NCBI GenBank assembly: GCA_902619665.1
Contig: CACNFB010000007.1
Location: 1 to 49,582, forward strand
Length of the DNA stretch: 49,582 nt
From: an uncultured Pelagibacteraceae bacterium
GTDB lineage: Bacteria; Pseudomonadota; Alphaproteobacteria; Pelagibacterales; Pelagibacteraceae
Direction: 5' to 3'
The translations under genes were made by a program, and so were the position numbers. The notes beneath the pieces are model-generated. The model was not told the DNA's origin. It did no database searches and saw nothing but the letters and a program-made list of their open reading frames with translations. Positions 37,240 through 46,582 of this stretch are shown here, one piece after another; position 1 is the stretch's first letter; each line of letters begins with the position of its first letter.

Positions 37240-39213
37240 ATGAGAGATAAAATTAATGAAATTTTAAATTTAATAAAAATCAACAAATTTGTGGAAGCTG
37301 AGAGAAAATGTGAAGAAATAAAAACGAAACTTGATAAGAATGTTGAATTTTTACATATTTATGGTTTCGTTTTCTTTAATTTAAAAAAATATTATCAATC
37401 CATAAATGTTTGGAAGAAAGCAATAATAATAGATCCAGAATTTGCACAAGGTTTAAATAATCTTGGGAACGCATATTTAAAAATTAATGAATTTGATGAA
37501 GCAATTAAGTATTTAAACAATTCATTAAAATTGAAACCTGATTTTTTTGAAACTCACTATACACTTAGTGAAGTATTTTTTCATAAAGGAATGTACGATG
37601 TTTCTTTAAATAATTTAAATGCAGCTCTTAAGTTAAAACCGAATCATTTAACAGCAATTACAAATAAAATAGAACTTTTATTAAAATTGAATAAAAAGGA
37701 GGAAGCTTTACAATTTTTAGAAAAAGTTATTCCTTACCATCCAAAAAATTCTGAACTTTATAACTTAAAGGCTGATATTTTTTTAGATTTGGGTATGAGA
37801 AGTAGTGCATTAAATACTTATAAAACAATTTTGATGATTGATCCAAATTACCCATTTGTTTTAGGTAAAGTTATTGATGATAAATTAAAAAATTGTGATT
37901 GGAGTGAATTAGAAAAAAATTGCAGTGAAATTAAAAGAAAAATAATTGATGGAAAAAAAATAGCAGCTCCATTTCTTGTATCAACTCTGTTTGATTCTCA
38001 AGATCTTCAAAATAAGTCAGCAAAAATTTGGATTAAACAATTCAAAGTATTGGATAAAAAATTTAAACTTCAAAAAGATAAAAATGAATCAAGTATAAAT
38101 ATCGGGTATTTTTCTGCAGATTTTCGAGATCATCCAGTTGGTCATTTGATATCTAAAATTCTCGAAACCCACGATAAATCTAAATTCAATATATATGGTT
38201 TTTATTTAGGCAATCAGCACAAAGAAGACGATAAGTTTTATCACAGAATAAAAAAATCTTTCAAAAAATTTTATGATGTATCAAAAATGTCTGATGAAGA
38301 AATTATATCATTATCAATAAATTTAAACATACATATAGCAGTTGATTTAATGGTTTATACAGGTAGCCAAAGTAGGTTTGGAATTTTTTTAAATAAGTGT
38401 GCACCAATTCAAATTAATTTTTTAGGTTATCCAGGCACTTCTGCATCAGAAAATATTGATTACATGATAGCTGATAAAACAGTGATACCTGAGGCAAATA
38501 AAAAGTTTTTCACTGAAAAAATTATTTATCTTCCTAACTCTTATCAACCAAGTGAAAAAAATAGACAGTTATCTGAAAAGAAATTTAATAAAAAAAATTT
38601 AGATTTACCAAATGATACATTTATATTTTGTTGTTTTAATACTGTTTCTAAAATTTTGCCAGTAATGATAAATCTTTGGTCAAATATACTTAACGAAGTT
38701 CCAAAAAGTATTTTATGGTTAATATCTGATAACGATTTTGCAAAAAAAAATTTAATGATTGAATTTGAAAAAAAAAATATAAATAAAAAAAAAATAAAGT
38801 TCAGTGATAAGCTTCCAATAAGTGAACACTTAGCACGGATTAAATACGCTGATCTTTTTCTAGATACATTTCCCTATAATGCCCATACTTCTTGTAGCGA
38901 CTCTATCTGGGCAGGCTTACCAATACTCACTATAGAGGGAAATTCATTTCAGAGTAGAGTTGCCTCAAGCTTATTGAAAACTAGTGGTTTAGAAGAGTTA
39001 ATTACTAAAAATGAAAAAGAATATGTCGAAAAAGCTATTTATATTGCAAACAATAAAGAATACTTAAATAATCTAAAAAAAAAATTAATAAATTCTAGGG
39101 ATACGAACCCACTATTTGATAATCAAACATTTACCAAAAATTTAGAGAAGGCATACAGCATCGTATTGGAAAAGTATCATAAAAACCAAAAACCAGAGGA
39201 TATTTTTTTATAG
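37240..39213 (+). CDS. TPR protein with GT41 (OGT/SPINDLY-type) glycosyltransferase domain
   Basis: A 657-residue protein. About five tetratricopeptide repeats occupy residues 1-200 (for example AQGLNNLGNAYLKINEFDEAI and YTLSEVFFHKGMYDVSL). From about residue 285 there is a GT41-type catalytic domain: IGYFSADFRDHPVGHLI, PIQINFLGYPGTSASENIDY, and FLDTFPYNAHTSCSDSIWAGLP, matching the UDP-sugar-binding region of O-GlcNAc transferase-like enzymes. It probably glycosylates a protein acceptor. It is divergent from the EVE gene and its end overlaps tsaD by 6 bases. A distant relative is at 44142-45818. Confidence 0.92.
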   Translation: MRDKINEILNLIKINKFVEAERKCEEIKTKLDKNVEFLHIYGFVFFNLKKYYQSINVWKKAIIIDPEFAQGLNNLGNAYLKINEFDEAIKYLNNSLKLKPDFFETHYTLSEVFFHKGMYDVSLNNLNAALKLKPNHLTAITNKIELLLKLNKKEEALQFLEKVIPYHPKNSELYNLKADIFLDLGMRSSALNTYKTILMIDPNYPFVLGKVIDDKLKNCDWSELEKNCSEIKRKIIDGKKIAAPFLVSTLFDSQDLQNKSAKIWIKQFKVLDKKFKLQKDKNESSINIGYFSADFRDHPVGHLISKILETHDKSKFNIYGFYLGNQHKEDDKFYHRIKKSFKKFYDVSKMSDEEIISLSINLNIHIAVDLMVYTGSQSRFGIFLNKCAPIQINFLGYPGTSASENIDYMIADKTVIPEANKKFFTEKIIYLPNSYQPSEKNRQLSEKKFNKKNLDLPNDTFIFCCFNTVSKILPVMINLWSNILNEVPKSILWLISDNDFAKKNLMIEFEKKNINKKKIKFSDKLPISEHLARIKYADLFLDTFPYNAHTSCSDSIWAGLPILTIEGNSFQSRVASSLLKTSGLEELITKNEKEYVEKAIYIANNKEYLNNLKKKLINSRDTNPLFDNQTFTKNLEKAYSIVLEKYHKNQKPEDIFL

Positions 39214-40275
39214 CTCTACACCAGAGCCCTTTAAAAATTTTGCATTTTTATCTAATAACCATCTTGGTTTTACAGGGAAATTTGGTTTATCATATTTACC
39301 ATTTTTAAATTTTTTTAGACCTACCAAAGCTATCATGGCAGCATTATCACCACAAAGATTAATTTCTGGAAAAACTGCAGAAAACTTAACCTCTGAACAA
39401 ATCTGATTAATTGTTTTTCTAATTTCTTTATTAGCCGCAACCCCACCCGCAACAACTATTACTTTTCCATTTGAATATTTTTTAAATTCTTCGATAGCAA
39501 TTTTTGTCTTTTTATAAATAATATCTGTAATTGTTTTTTGAAAAGATGCTGCTAAGTCAAATTTATCTTTATTTGTATTTACGAGTTTCGTGGCCCTTAA
39601 AACTGCTGTTTTAAGTCCAGCAAAAGAAAAATTACAACCACCTCTACTTATGATAGGTTTTGGAAGATTAAATCTAACTGGGTTACCTTTTTTTGCATAC
39701 TTTTCTATCTTTGATCCGCCAGGAAATTCAAAACCTAATATTTTAGCTGTTTTGTCAAAGGCCTCACCCAATGCATCATCTATTGTAGTCCCTATTCTTT
39801 TATATTTACCTAAACCATTCACTATCAGATACTGACTATGTCCACCTGATATCAACAATAATAAATAAGGATATTTGATATGATTCTGAAACATAGGACT
39901 TAGTGCGTGACCTTCTAGATGATTTACAGCTATCAATGGCTTTTTTAATGTCAAAGATAAAGATTTTGCAAAATTAAAACCCACAGATAAACACACTATT
40001 AAGCCAGGCCCTGCCGTAGCAGATATAGCATCCACATCCTCTAATTTTACTTTACTTTTAATTAAAGCCTTTTTTGTAATTATCTCAATTTTTTCTAAAT
40101 GACTTCTTGCTGCTAACTCGGGTACCACACCTCCAAATTTTTTATGAACCTCCTCTTGGCTTGATACAATATTTGCCAATATTTTTGGTGGTTTTGTTCC
40201 ATTATCTTGGATTATTGAAACAGCAGTCTCATCACAGCTTGTTTCTATGCCCATTATAAGTATTTTTTTTTTCAT
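39208..40275 (-). CDS. tsaD: tRNA N6-threonylcarbamoyladenosine transferase TsaD
   Basis: The 355-residue ASKHA-fold protein carries MGIETSCDETAVSII at the N-terminus, VPELAARSHLEKI with the first metal-binding His region, AVNHLEGHALSP (the HxxxH metal site), LLLLISGGHSQYLIV and a C-terminal NLCGDNAAMIALVG with the conserved Asp. With TsaB, TsaE and TsaC it makes t6A37 in ANN-decoding tRNAs. The divergent tsaD / hemC-hemD arrangement is common in alphaproteobacteria. Confidence 0.97.
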   Translation of the reverse strand: MKKKILIMGIETSCDETAVSIIQDNGTKPPKILANIVSSQEEVHKKFGGVVPELAARSHLEKIEIITKKALIKSKVKLEDVDAISATAGPGLIVCLSVGFNFAKSLSLTLKKPLIAVNHLEGHALSPMFQNHIKYPYLLLLISGGHSQYLIVNGLGKYKRIGTTIDDALGEAFDKTAKILGFEFPGGSKIEKYAKKGNPVRFNLPKPIISRGGCNFSFAGLKTAVLRATKLVNTNKDKFDLAASFQKTITDIIYKKTKIAIEEFKKYSNGKVIVVAGGVAANKEIRKTINQICSEVKFSAVFPEINLCGDNAAMIALVGLKKFKNGKYDKPNFPVKPRWLLDKNAKFLKGSGVEL

Positions 40276-40310
40276 AAATCATTTAATTAATATAGGTAAA
40301 TTTAATAATT

Positions 40311-41222
40311 ATGAATAAAAAAAAAATAATCATAGGAGCTAGAGGGAGTAAATTAGCTATTAAATATGCAGAACTCGCTATTAGAGAAATAAAAAAATTT
40401 TATAACGGAAAAATTGAATTAAAAAAAATTGTTACTAAGGGAGATGTAATTTTAAACCGCAGAACTTCCGATATCGGTGGAAAAGGAGAATTTGTGAAAA
40501 ATATTGAAAAAGAGTTGAAAAAAAAAAAAATTGACATAGCTGTTCACTCATTAAAAGATATTCCATATAAAGAAACACCAGGTTTGATTATAAAAACATT
40601 TCTTAAAAGAAATTCGCCAGAAGAAGTTCTAATAAGTAGAAATAATTTATCTTTGGAAAAATTAAAAAAAAATTCTGTAATTGGCACATCATCTTTTAGA
40701 AGAGAATTTCAATTAAAAAAAATTAGGCCTGATTTAAAGTTCAAACTTATTAGAGGAAATATTGATAGCAGAATAAAAAAAATTTATAGAAAAAAATATG
40801 ATGCAATTATTTTAGCCAAGGCAGGTTTAAAGTTTCTAAAAATGACTCATTTAATCACACAGGAGTTTGATTGTGAAAAAATCATCCCCTCGGCCGGTCA
40901 AGGAATAATTTCGTTACAATCAAGAAAAAATGACAATAAAATTAATAAACTTTTAGAGAAAGTTAATGATAAAGATACTGGAATTAGGGCTAAGACTGAG
41001 AGAGAAGTTTTAAAAATTTTGAAAGGTGACTGTAGCACCGCAGTCGGCATATATTCATACATTCAACAAAAAAAACTGGTTTTAAAAGCAGAGCTATTTT
41101 CTGTTGATGGAAAATCTAGATATTTTTATGAATATTCTGATACAATTAGTAAAGCACTAAAAATTGGATCAATTGTTGGTAACTATTTGAAAAAAATATC
41201 TCAAGGTAAATATAAAAATTGA
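40311..41222 (+). CDS. hemC: Porphobilinogen deaminase (hydroxymethylbilane synthase)
   Basis: A 303-residue enzyme polymerising four porphobilinogens. Motifs are IIIGARGSKLAIKYAEL, IGGKGEFVKNIEKEL, DIAVHSLKDIPYKE (with the catalytic Asp), GTSSFRREFQLK and KLIRGNIDSRIKK. The dipyrromethane-binding cysteine lies in LKGDCSTAVG. With hemD, two bases downstream, it makes uroporphyrinogen III, the substrate of HemE at 9953-10954. The coding sequence is full of A-runs, yet the frame is intact. Confidence 0.97.
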   Translation: MNKKKIIIGARGSKLAIKYAELAIREIKKFYNGKIELKKIVTKGDVILNRRTSDIGGKGEFVKNIEKELKKKKIDIAVHSLKDIPYKETPGLIIKTFLKRNSPEEVLISRNNLSLEKLKKNSVIGTSSFRREFQLKKIRPDLKFKLIRGNIDSRIKKIYRKKYDAIILAKAGLKFLKMTHLITQEFDCEKIIPSAGQGIISLQSRKNDNKINKLLEKVNDKDTGIRAKTEREVLKILKGDCSTAVGIYSYIQQKKLVLKAELFSVDGKSRYFYEYSDTISKALKIGSIVGNYLKKISQGKYKN

Positions 41223-41223
41223 A

Positions 41224-41922
41224 ATGCACATTTTATTAACTCGTCAATTACAAGATTCACAAGATTTAATTCAAAAATTTAAATTTAATGGGTTTAAAGT
41301 TTCAAACTTGCCTCTATTAGAGATTAACAAATTTGATTATGATGAAATAAAAAGTTACAATCATAATGCAATCGTTTTTACTAGTTCTAATGCAATTAGA
41401 TTTTTAGATTTAAAGAATATTAACAAGAATATTTTGTGTTTTTGTGTTGGGTCGTATACAGAAAAAACAGCAAGGTCGAATGGTTTCCAAAATGTATTTG
41501 CAGCTGATGGAAATGTCAGAAACTTGAAAGAACTTGTGCAACAAAACTTATCAGTGAAAAATAATAAAATACTTTATGTAAGTGGTGATGTTGTATCATA
41601 TCCTTTAGATAAAGAACTAATTGCTGAAGGTTACAATGTTGAGAGATTGATAAATTATACTGTTAAACATAACGAAAATTTAGATCTATCTTTTTTAAAG
41701 TCTTTAAAGAAAGATATGCCAAATTTGGTTTATGTTTATTCTGAAAATAGTGCAAAAAGCTTTTTAAAATTAATTAAAAAATATGAATTAGTTGACTATT
41801 GGATGAATACTAACTTAATGTGTATTGGTGAAAAAACATCGTCTGTTTTAAATGTGATAAAATGGAAAAAAATATTTTTATTTAACCCTGGTGAAGAGGA
41901 ATTTTTATTATATAAAATTTAA
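41224..41922 (+). CDS. hemD: Uroporphyrinogen-III synthase
   Basis: The 232-residue protein has the two-domain HemD architecture: ILLTRQLQDSQDLIQKFKFNGF at the N-terminus, NAIVFTSSNAIRFL, VGSYTEKTARSNGFQNVFAADGN, then NKILYVSGDVVSYPL and PNLVYVYSENSAKSFLKL in the second half. HemD sequences are poorly conserved, and the call is secured by the hemC-hemD adjacency. It cyclises hydroxymethylbilane with inversion of ring D. Confidence 0.92.
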   Translation: MHILLTRQLQDSQDLIQKFKFNGFKVSNLPLLEINKFDYDEIKSYNHNAIVFTSSNAIRFLDLKNINKNILCFCVGSYTEKTARSNGFQNVFAADGNVRNLKELVQQNLSVKNNKILYVSGDVVSYPLDKELIAEGYNVERLINYTVKHNENLDLSFLKSLKKDMPNLVYVYSENSAKSFLKLIKKYELVDYWMNTNLMCIGEKTSSVLNVIKWKKIFLFNPGEEEFLLYKI

Positions 41923-41925
41923 GAT

Positions 41926-43011
41926 ATGGAAGTTTTTATTAATTTAAAAAATTTATTTCTTTCTGTTTGGGACAAGGGAATTTTAGGAATTGATATTGGT
42001 CAGATACTTATTGGATTAGGAATTTTTTTAATATTTCTAATTTTTAGAGGGTTAATTAGCAAATTAATTATAAAAAAATTGGAACTTATCTCAAAAAGAA
42101 CAACTAACAAATTAGATGACACTTTTGTAAAAGCCATGGTAGGACCGGCACGTTTTTTACCTATAGTTTTAGGTTTTTTCTTTGCAAGTTATTATATGAC
42201 GTTTGCTGAGGACACTAGATCTTTTGTAGACACCATAAATAGAACTTTAATAACGATTTTATTATTTTGGATTATTCATCAAATAATTGAACCAATTTCC
42301 TATATATTAAGTGGATTAGACAAAATTCTCACCAGAGAATTAATTGGATGGATAATCAAATCTCTAAAAATTCTTATTTTTATTTTAGGCGCTGCTGCTG
42401 TTTTAGAATTGTGGGGAATAAAAATTGGACCAATTATTGCTGGATTAGGTCTTTTTGGAGTAGCTGTTGCACTTGGAGCTCAAGATTTATTTAAAAACTT
42501 AATATCTGGGATTTTAGTTCTTGTAGAAAAAAGATTTAAAATGGGTGATTGGATATTAGTAGAAGGTACAATTGAGGGAATTGTAGAAAAAATAGGATTT
42601 AGATCAACAACAATTAGAAAATTTGACAAATCATTAGCTATTATTCCTAATTTTCAGTTTGCAGAAAATGCTGTTATTAATGTAAGCCAAACAACTAATT
42701 GGCTAATAAGCTGGATAATTACTTTACAATACGACACAACGGTTGATCAGTTGAAAAATATTAGAGATCAAATTGAAAAGCATATTGCTGAAAATGATGA
42801 CTACGATAAAAAAGTAGGACTAGCAGTTAGAGTAGATAAATTTTCCGACAGCTCGATAGATATGTATGTAAGATGCTTCACCAAAACTAATAGTTGGAGT
42901 GAATGGCTGAAAGTCAAAGAAAAATTAGCTATTGAAATCAAGCAGATAGTTGAAAAAAACAATGCTTCTTTTGCTTTTCCAAGTCAGTCTATCTACGTCG
43001 AAAAAAAATGA
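41926..43011 (+). CDS. MscS family mechanosensitive ion channel
   Basis: A 361-residue protein with four or so N-terminal membrane helices. The pore-lining TM3 and following beta domain are clear in GLFGVAVALGAQDLFKNLISGILVLVEKRFKMGDWI (about 178-213), then VEKIGFRSTTIRKFDKSLAIIPNFQFAENAVINVSQ, the MscS beta-domain signature. Such channels release solutes on hypo-osmotic shock. It starts three bases after hemD. The hemY-like/mitofilin gene that follows hemD in many alphaproteobacteria is absent. Confidence 0.95.
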   Translation: MEVFINLKNLFLSVWDKGILGIDIGQILIGLGIFLIFLIFRGLISKLIIKKLELISKRTTNKLDDTFVKAMVGPARFLPIVLGFFFASYYMTFAEDTRSFVDTINRTLITILLFWIIHQIIEPISYILSGLDKILTRELIGWIIKSLKILIFILGAAAVLELWGIKIGPIIAGLGLFGVAVALGAQDLFKNLISGILVLVEKRFKMGDWILVEGTIEGIVEKIGFRSTTIRKFDKSLAIIPNFQFAENAVINVSQTTNWLISWIITLQYDTTVDQLKNIRDQIEKHIAENDDYDKKVGLAVRVDKFSDSSIDMYVRCFTKTNSWSEWLKVKEKLAIEIKQIVEKNNASFAFPSQSIYVEKK

Positions 43012-43298
43012 TAGCTCTATTTTATTTATCATTACAAATTTTAAAATTGTATTCTTATGTTGTTATAGCTAATGTTATAATCAGTTGGTTAGTTGCTTTT
43101 AATATTTTAAATACTACAAACCGATTTGTTTACTTGGTTTTGGATTTTACGTATAGACTTACAGAACCGTTTTTACAAAAGATTAGAGGTTTTCTACCTA
43201 ATCTGGGTGCTATCGATATATCCCCAGTTATCCTTCTTTTGTTGATATGGTTTCTAGAAATGTGTATGAAACTTTATATAGCACCATTAATTTTTTAA
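43008..43298 (+). CDS. YggT family membrane protein
   Basis: This 96-residue protein has two membrane helices (about 4-30 and 72-92). The intervening segment LDFTYRLTEPFLQKIRGFLPNLGAIDISPVILLL is the textbook YggT pattern LTEPxLxPIRxxLPxxGxxDxSPxxxxL. YggT proteins are small inner-membrane proteins of uncertain function. It overlaps the MscS gene by 4 bases and precedes folD by 6; a yggT neighbour of folD is common in alphaproteobacteria. Confidence 0.95.
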   Translation: MIALFYLSLQILKLYSYVVIANVIISWLVAFNILNTTNRFVYLVLDFTYRLTEPFLQKIRGFLPNLGAIDISPVILLLLIWFLEMCMKLYIAPLIF

Positions 43299-43304
43299 TT
43301 TAGA

Positions 43305-44150
43305 ATGAATATAATAGACGGAAAAAAAACTGCTGCAGATTTAAGATTAAATTTAAAGAATGAAGTAGATAATTTAAAAAAAAAATTTAACAAAGTTCCA
43401 GGTTTAACAGTAATACTTATAGGTGAATATGCACCAAGCAAAATTTATGTGCGAAATAAAGAAAAATCAGCAATAGAAATTGGCTTGAAATCAGAAATTA
43501 TCAAGTATCCTGACACAGTAGATGAAAAAACTGTTTTGGCAAAGATTAATGAACTTAATAAGGATGAAAATGTCTCTGGAATTTTGGTACAGTTGCCTCT
43601 TCCAAAACATATCGATAATAAAAAAATTATTGATACAATCGATCCTAATAAAGATGTAGATGGTTTTCACCCTAACAATGTAGGAAATTTATCGTCTGGT
43701 TTTGAAAGCTCAATTCCCTGTACACCACTAGGATGTCATTTATTGATAAAAAAAATTGAGCCAAATTTAAATGGAAAAAAAGCAGTTGTTTTAGGTAGAT
43801 CTAATTTAAATGGAAAACCAATGACTCAACTTTTACTAAAGGAAAATTGCACAGTAACAATTGCTCATTCAAAAACAAAAAATTTAAAAGAGGAATGCTT
43901 AAAGGCAGATATCTTAGTAGTCGCAGTTGGGATTCCAAAACTTGTGAAAGGTGATTGGGTTAAAAAAGGAGCTATAGTAATTGATGTAGGTATTAATAAA
44001 ACAGATGAGGGAATAGTTGGTGACGTAGATTTTGATGAAGTTTCAAAATTTGCAAAAGCAATAACTCCAGTTCCAGGTGGAGTTGGGCCAATGACTATTG
44101 CCTGTCTATTAAAAAACACAATAGAGTGTTTTAAAAGATCATTAGTCTAA
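43305..44150 (+). CDS. folD: Methylenetetrahydrofolate dehydrogenase / methenyl-THF cyclohydrolase
   Basis: A 281-residue bifunctional enzyme interconverting 5,10-methylene-THF, methenyl-THF and 10-formyl-THF. Visible motifs are IYVRNKEKSAIEIGL with the catalytic lysine region, ILVQLPLPKHID, DVDGFHPNNVG, VVLGRSNLNGKPMTQLLL (NADP-binding GRSxxxGxP), and the final TPVPGGVGPMTIACLL. Formyl-THF supports PurH in this window. It converges with the following gene and overlaps it by 9 bases. Confidence 0.98.
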   Translation: MNIIDGKKTAADLRLNLKNEVDNLKKKFNKVPGLTVILIGEYAPSKIYVRNKEKSAIEIGLKSEIIKYPDTVDEKTVLAKINELNKDENVSGILVQLPLPKHIDNKKIIDTIDPNKDVDGFHPNNVGNLSSGFESSIPCTPLGCHLLIKKIEPNLNGKKAVVLGRSNLNGKPMTQLLLKENCTVTIAHSKTKNLKEECLKADILVVAVGIPKLVKGDWVKKGAIVIDVGINKTDEGIVGDVDFDEVSKFAKAITPVPGGVGPMTIACLLKNTIECFKRSLV

Positions 44151-45818
44151 GTTAAGAAGTATTTGATTAAATTCCTCACCTGCTCTTGCTGTATTGAATA
44201 ATTTTTCGACAGCTTTTTTTTGATAATATTTTTTTATTTCTAATAAATTTTCTTTATTTGCAATATCGATTGCCAATTCTACATATTCATTTTTATTTTT
44301 AACTATAGGTGGATTATCAATTTCCATCTGTATATAAGCAGCATTAACAATTCTAGATTTTATAAATTTGGTTGGCATTGTAACTGTTGGTGTTCCATAT
44401 ACCATGGACTCATGAAATGAATTACCTGCACCAAAATATAATGGATCTAATAATACTGATGATGTACCCAAATGATTTATATAATTATCTCTATTAAGTG
44501 GATCAAGAAAAATAACTCTGTCCAAATCGAAAAACTTAATTTTCTTAAAACGTTCAATTAATTTATTAAAATAAATTTTGTTGTTGTCTTTAATTAAATA
44601 CAAAACCCCTTTTTTATCCTTTTTAAGTATTTCAGCTAAAATATTATCAAAATCAGGGTGGAATTTGAACATTGTTTGTGGACAGGAGTAAATATTTTTT
44701 TTAGATAATTCAGTATCATCTATCTTTTGTTTAATTTTTGGCACTTCATAAATCATTGGTAAGTGATTCATTAACAATAGTTTTTCAGAGTAGCTTTTTG
44801 AAGTTTCATCCGTAATTAAACTTTTAGAACATAAAAAAAAATCTATGCTTTCACTACCAGTTGTTTCAGGATGACCCCATGACATTATTTGATGTTTGGC
44901 AAGTCTAATTAGAGAAAGATAGTACATCTCAATTGACATACCAATATCTGGATAAAATAAAATATTAAATTTTTCATTTTTAAAAAAATTAATTTTTTCA
45001 TTCAATTTTTCTGGAAGTCGAATGTTTTTTAAAAAGCCATTTTTTTCTTTATTGATAAATTCATTAAAAAGATCGCTGACCTTAGTTTTTTTTGAATGAA
45101 GTATAAAAATATTAAATTTTGATTGGTCTAGACTAAAAATAATATTCTTAAATAATTTACCTATTGTATGATCAGTAAAAAACTCTGATATAAAACCTAT
45201 CTTTATTTTTTCATTTTCTTTTTTTTCAACAACACAATTTTCATTTAATTCACTATAAATTTTTCTCAGAGCCTTTACACTTTTAATATTTAGTTCAAGA
45301 TTATCATGTTGATTATAGGAGGATTCATAGTGAGGAGTTTGAATAACCTGGTCATTATCATAATCTAATTGTTCACTATTCTCTAAAATTTGATCATAAC
45401 AGTTGTTTATTCTTACTCTAAACTTATCAATTTCATTATTGTCCTTTGCAACTACAGGAAACAATAATTCTTTTTGATATTTCCACTTGGGGTTCATTAG
45501 GTTTTTGCTTAAACCTTCCTCAATTAAATTAATCATCTCATCAATCTTGTCCTGGTTTTTCAAAATTGATGCATAAAATTGATAAGCATAAGGCTCTTTT
45601 TCATTCAATTTTAAAACTTTTTTGATTGTATTTTCTGCATTTTGAAAATCTCCAGAAAAAGCATACGCGTGTAATAAATTTCTCAAAACAGACAAGTTTT
45701 CAGGAAAATGACCTAGGATCTTATTAAATAATTCAATCGATTTAGAGTAATTTTTATTTTGTAGATGACTATAAGCGATTTTAAATAATTCTTCTGTAGA
45801 AATTTTATTCACAACCAA
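44142..45818 (-). CDS. TPR protein with a GT41-like glycosyltransferase domain, divergent
   Basis: A 558-residue protein. Two or three TPR units occupy the first ~110 residues (FKIAYSHLQNKNYSKSIELF and LLHAYAFSGDFQNAENTI). From about residue 205 the domain recalls OGT-type enzymes: IKIGFISEFFTDHTIGKLF, HQIMSWGHPETTGSESIDFF and LLDPLYFGAGNSFHESMVYGTP, the last equivalent to the DLFLDTFPYNAHTSCSD...GLP region of the protein at 37240-39213. It is therefore a distant paralogue with unknown acceptor. It stands at the left edge of a group of surface-type genes. Confidence 0.82.
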   Translation of the reverse strand: MVVNKISTEELFKIAYSHLQNKNYSKSIELFNKILGHFPENLSVLRNLLHAYAFSGDFQNAENTIKKVLKLNEKEPYAYQFYASILKNQDKIDEMINLIEEGLSKNLMNPKWKYQKELLFPVVAKDNNEIDKFRVRINNCYDQILENSEQLDYDNDQVIQTPHYESSYNQHDNLELNIKSVKALRKIYSELNENCVVEKKENEKIKIGFISEFFTDHTIGKLFKNIIFSLDQSKFNIFILHSKKTKVSDLFNEFINKEKNGFLKNIRLPEKLNEKINFFKNEKFNILFYPDIGMSIEMYYLSLIRLAKHQIMSWGHPETTGSESIDFFLCSKSLITDETSKSYSEKLLLMNHLPMIYEVPKIKQKIDDTELSKKNIYSCPQTMFKFHPDFDNILAEILKKDKKGVLYLIKDNNKIYFNKLIERFKKIKFFDLDRVIFLDPLNRDNYINHLGTSSVLLDPLYFGAGNSFHESMVYGTPTVTMPTKFIKSRIVNAAYIQMEIDNPPIVKNKNEYVELAIDIANKENLLEIKKYYQKKAVEKLFNTARAGEEFNQILLNLD

Positions 45819-45865
45819 GTTTATTTATAAATAACATTACACTAATACAAAAAAATTAAAATATA

Positions 45866-46582
45866 TTATGATAATTTTGATCTTCCACCGTCTACACCTA
45901 TTATCTGACCAGTTATCCACGAGCTATCTTCAGATAATAAAAATTGTGCCATTGCAGCAGCATCCTTTCCCTCACCCACTCTTTTCATCGGGTGAGCTTT
46001 AGCTACGCCTTCTGCTATTAATTTATTTTTTAATATTGGGTCAGCTATTTTTGATTTGGTTAAACTGGGAGCAATACAATTAACTCTAATATTAGGGGCA
46101 AACTCAGCTGCTAATGAGACTGTTAGTCCTTCAATAGCGCCTTTCACTGAGGCAATAATACTGTGATTTGTAAATCCTCTTTGAACAGCAACTGTTGAAA
46201 ACATAACTATAGAGCCCTTATTTTTTTTTAGATTATCCTGAAAGTTTTTAATAGTCTCAACAATCGGAAAAAAATTTAGATCAAAACATTTCATAAAATC
46301 ATCTTTTTTAACCGCACGAACAGGCTTAAGATCAATAGAGCCGACACAATATGCTATTCCAGCAATTTCTTGTCCTTCAAATTCATTTTTTAAATTTTTA
46401 ATAGATTGTTCGTTCAAAACGTCAACGACACTGTATTTACAGCCAAGTTCAGATGACAATGTATTTAGACCATTTTCATCTCGACCTATCAGTTGAACAT
46501 CCTGATTTTTACCTACCATCAGCCTTGATAAATTTGAACCGATAGAACCTGTCGCACCAAAAATTAAATATTTTCCTGACAT
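45866..46582 (-). CDS. Atypical short-chain dehydrogenase/reductase
   Basis: A 238-residue SDR-fold protein. The nucleotide-binding GATGSIGSNLSRLM is at residues 8-21, IAYCVGSID stands in for the NNAG motif, and the C-terminal ITGQIIGVDGGRS is typical of classical SDRs. The catalytic region is FSTVAVQRGFTNHSIIASVKG, in which the Tyr of YxxxK is replaced by Ile while the Lys remains. It is divergent from the photolyase gene with 28 bases between their chosen starts, a pairing that suggests linked roles. It may be a non-catalytic or mechanistically different SDR; the substrate is unknown. Confidence 0.88.
   Translation of the reverse strand: MSGKYLIFGATGSIGSNLSRLMVGKNQDVQLIGRDENGLNTLSSELGCKYSVVDVLNEQSIKNLKNEFEGQEIAGIAYCVGSIDLKPVRAVKKDDFMKCFDLNFFPIVETIKNFQDNLKKNKGSIVMFSTVAVQRGFTNHSIIASVKGAIEGLTVSLAAEFAPNIRVNCIAPSLTKSKIADPILKNKLIAEGVAKAHPMKRVGEGKDAAAMAQFLLSEDSSWITGQIIGVDGGRSKLS

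Noticed and set aside
45913-45921. DnaA-box-like TTATCCACG within the SDR gene
   Set aside because: It is one base off the box, isolated, inside coding sequence and far from the putative origin; chance is the simplest reading.
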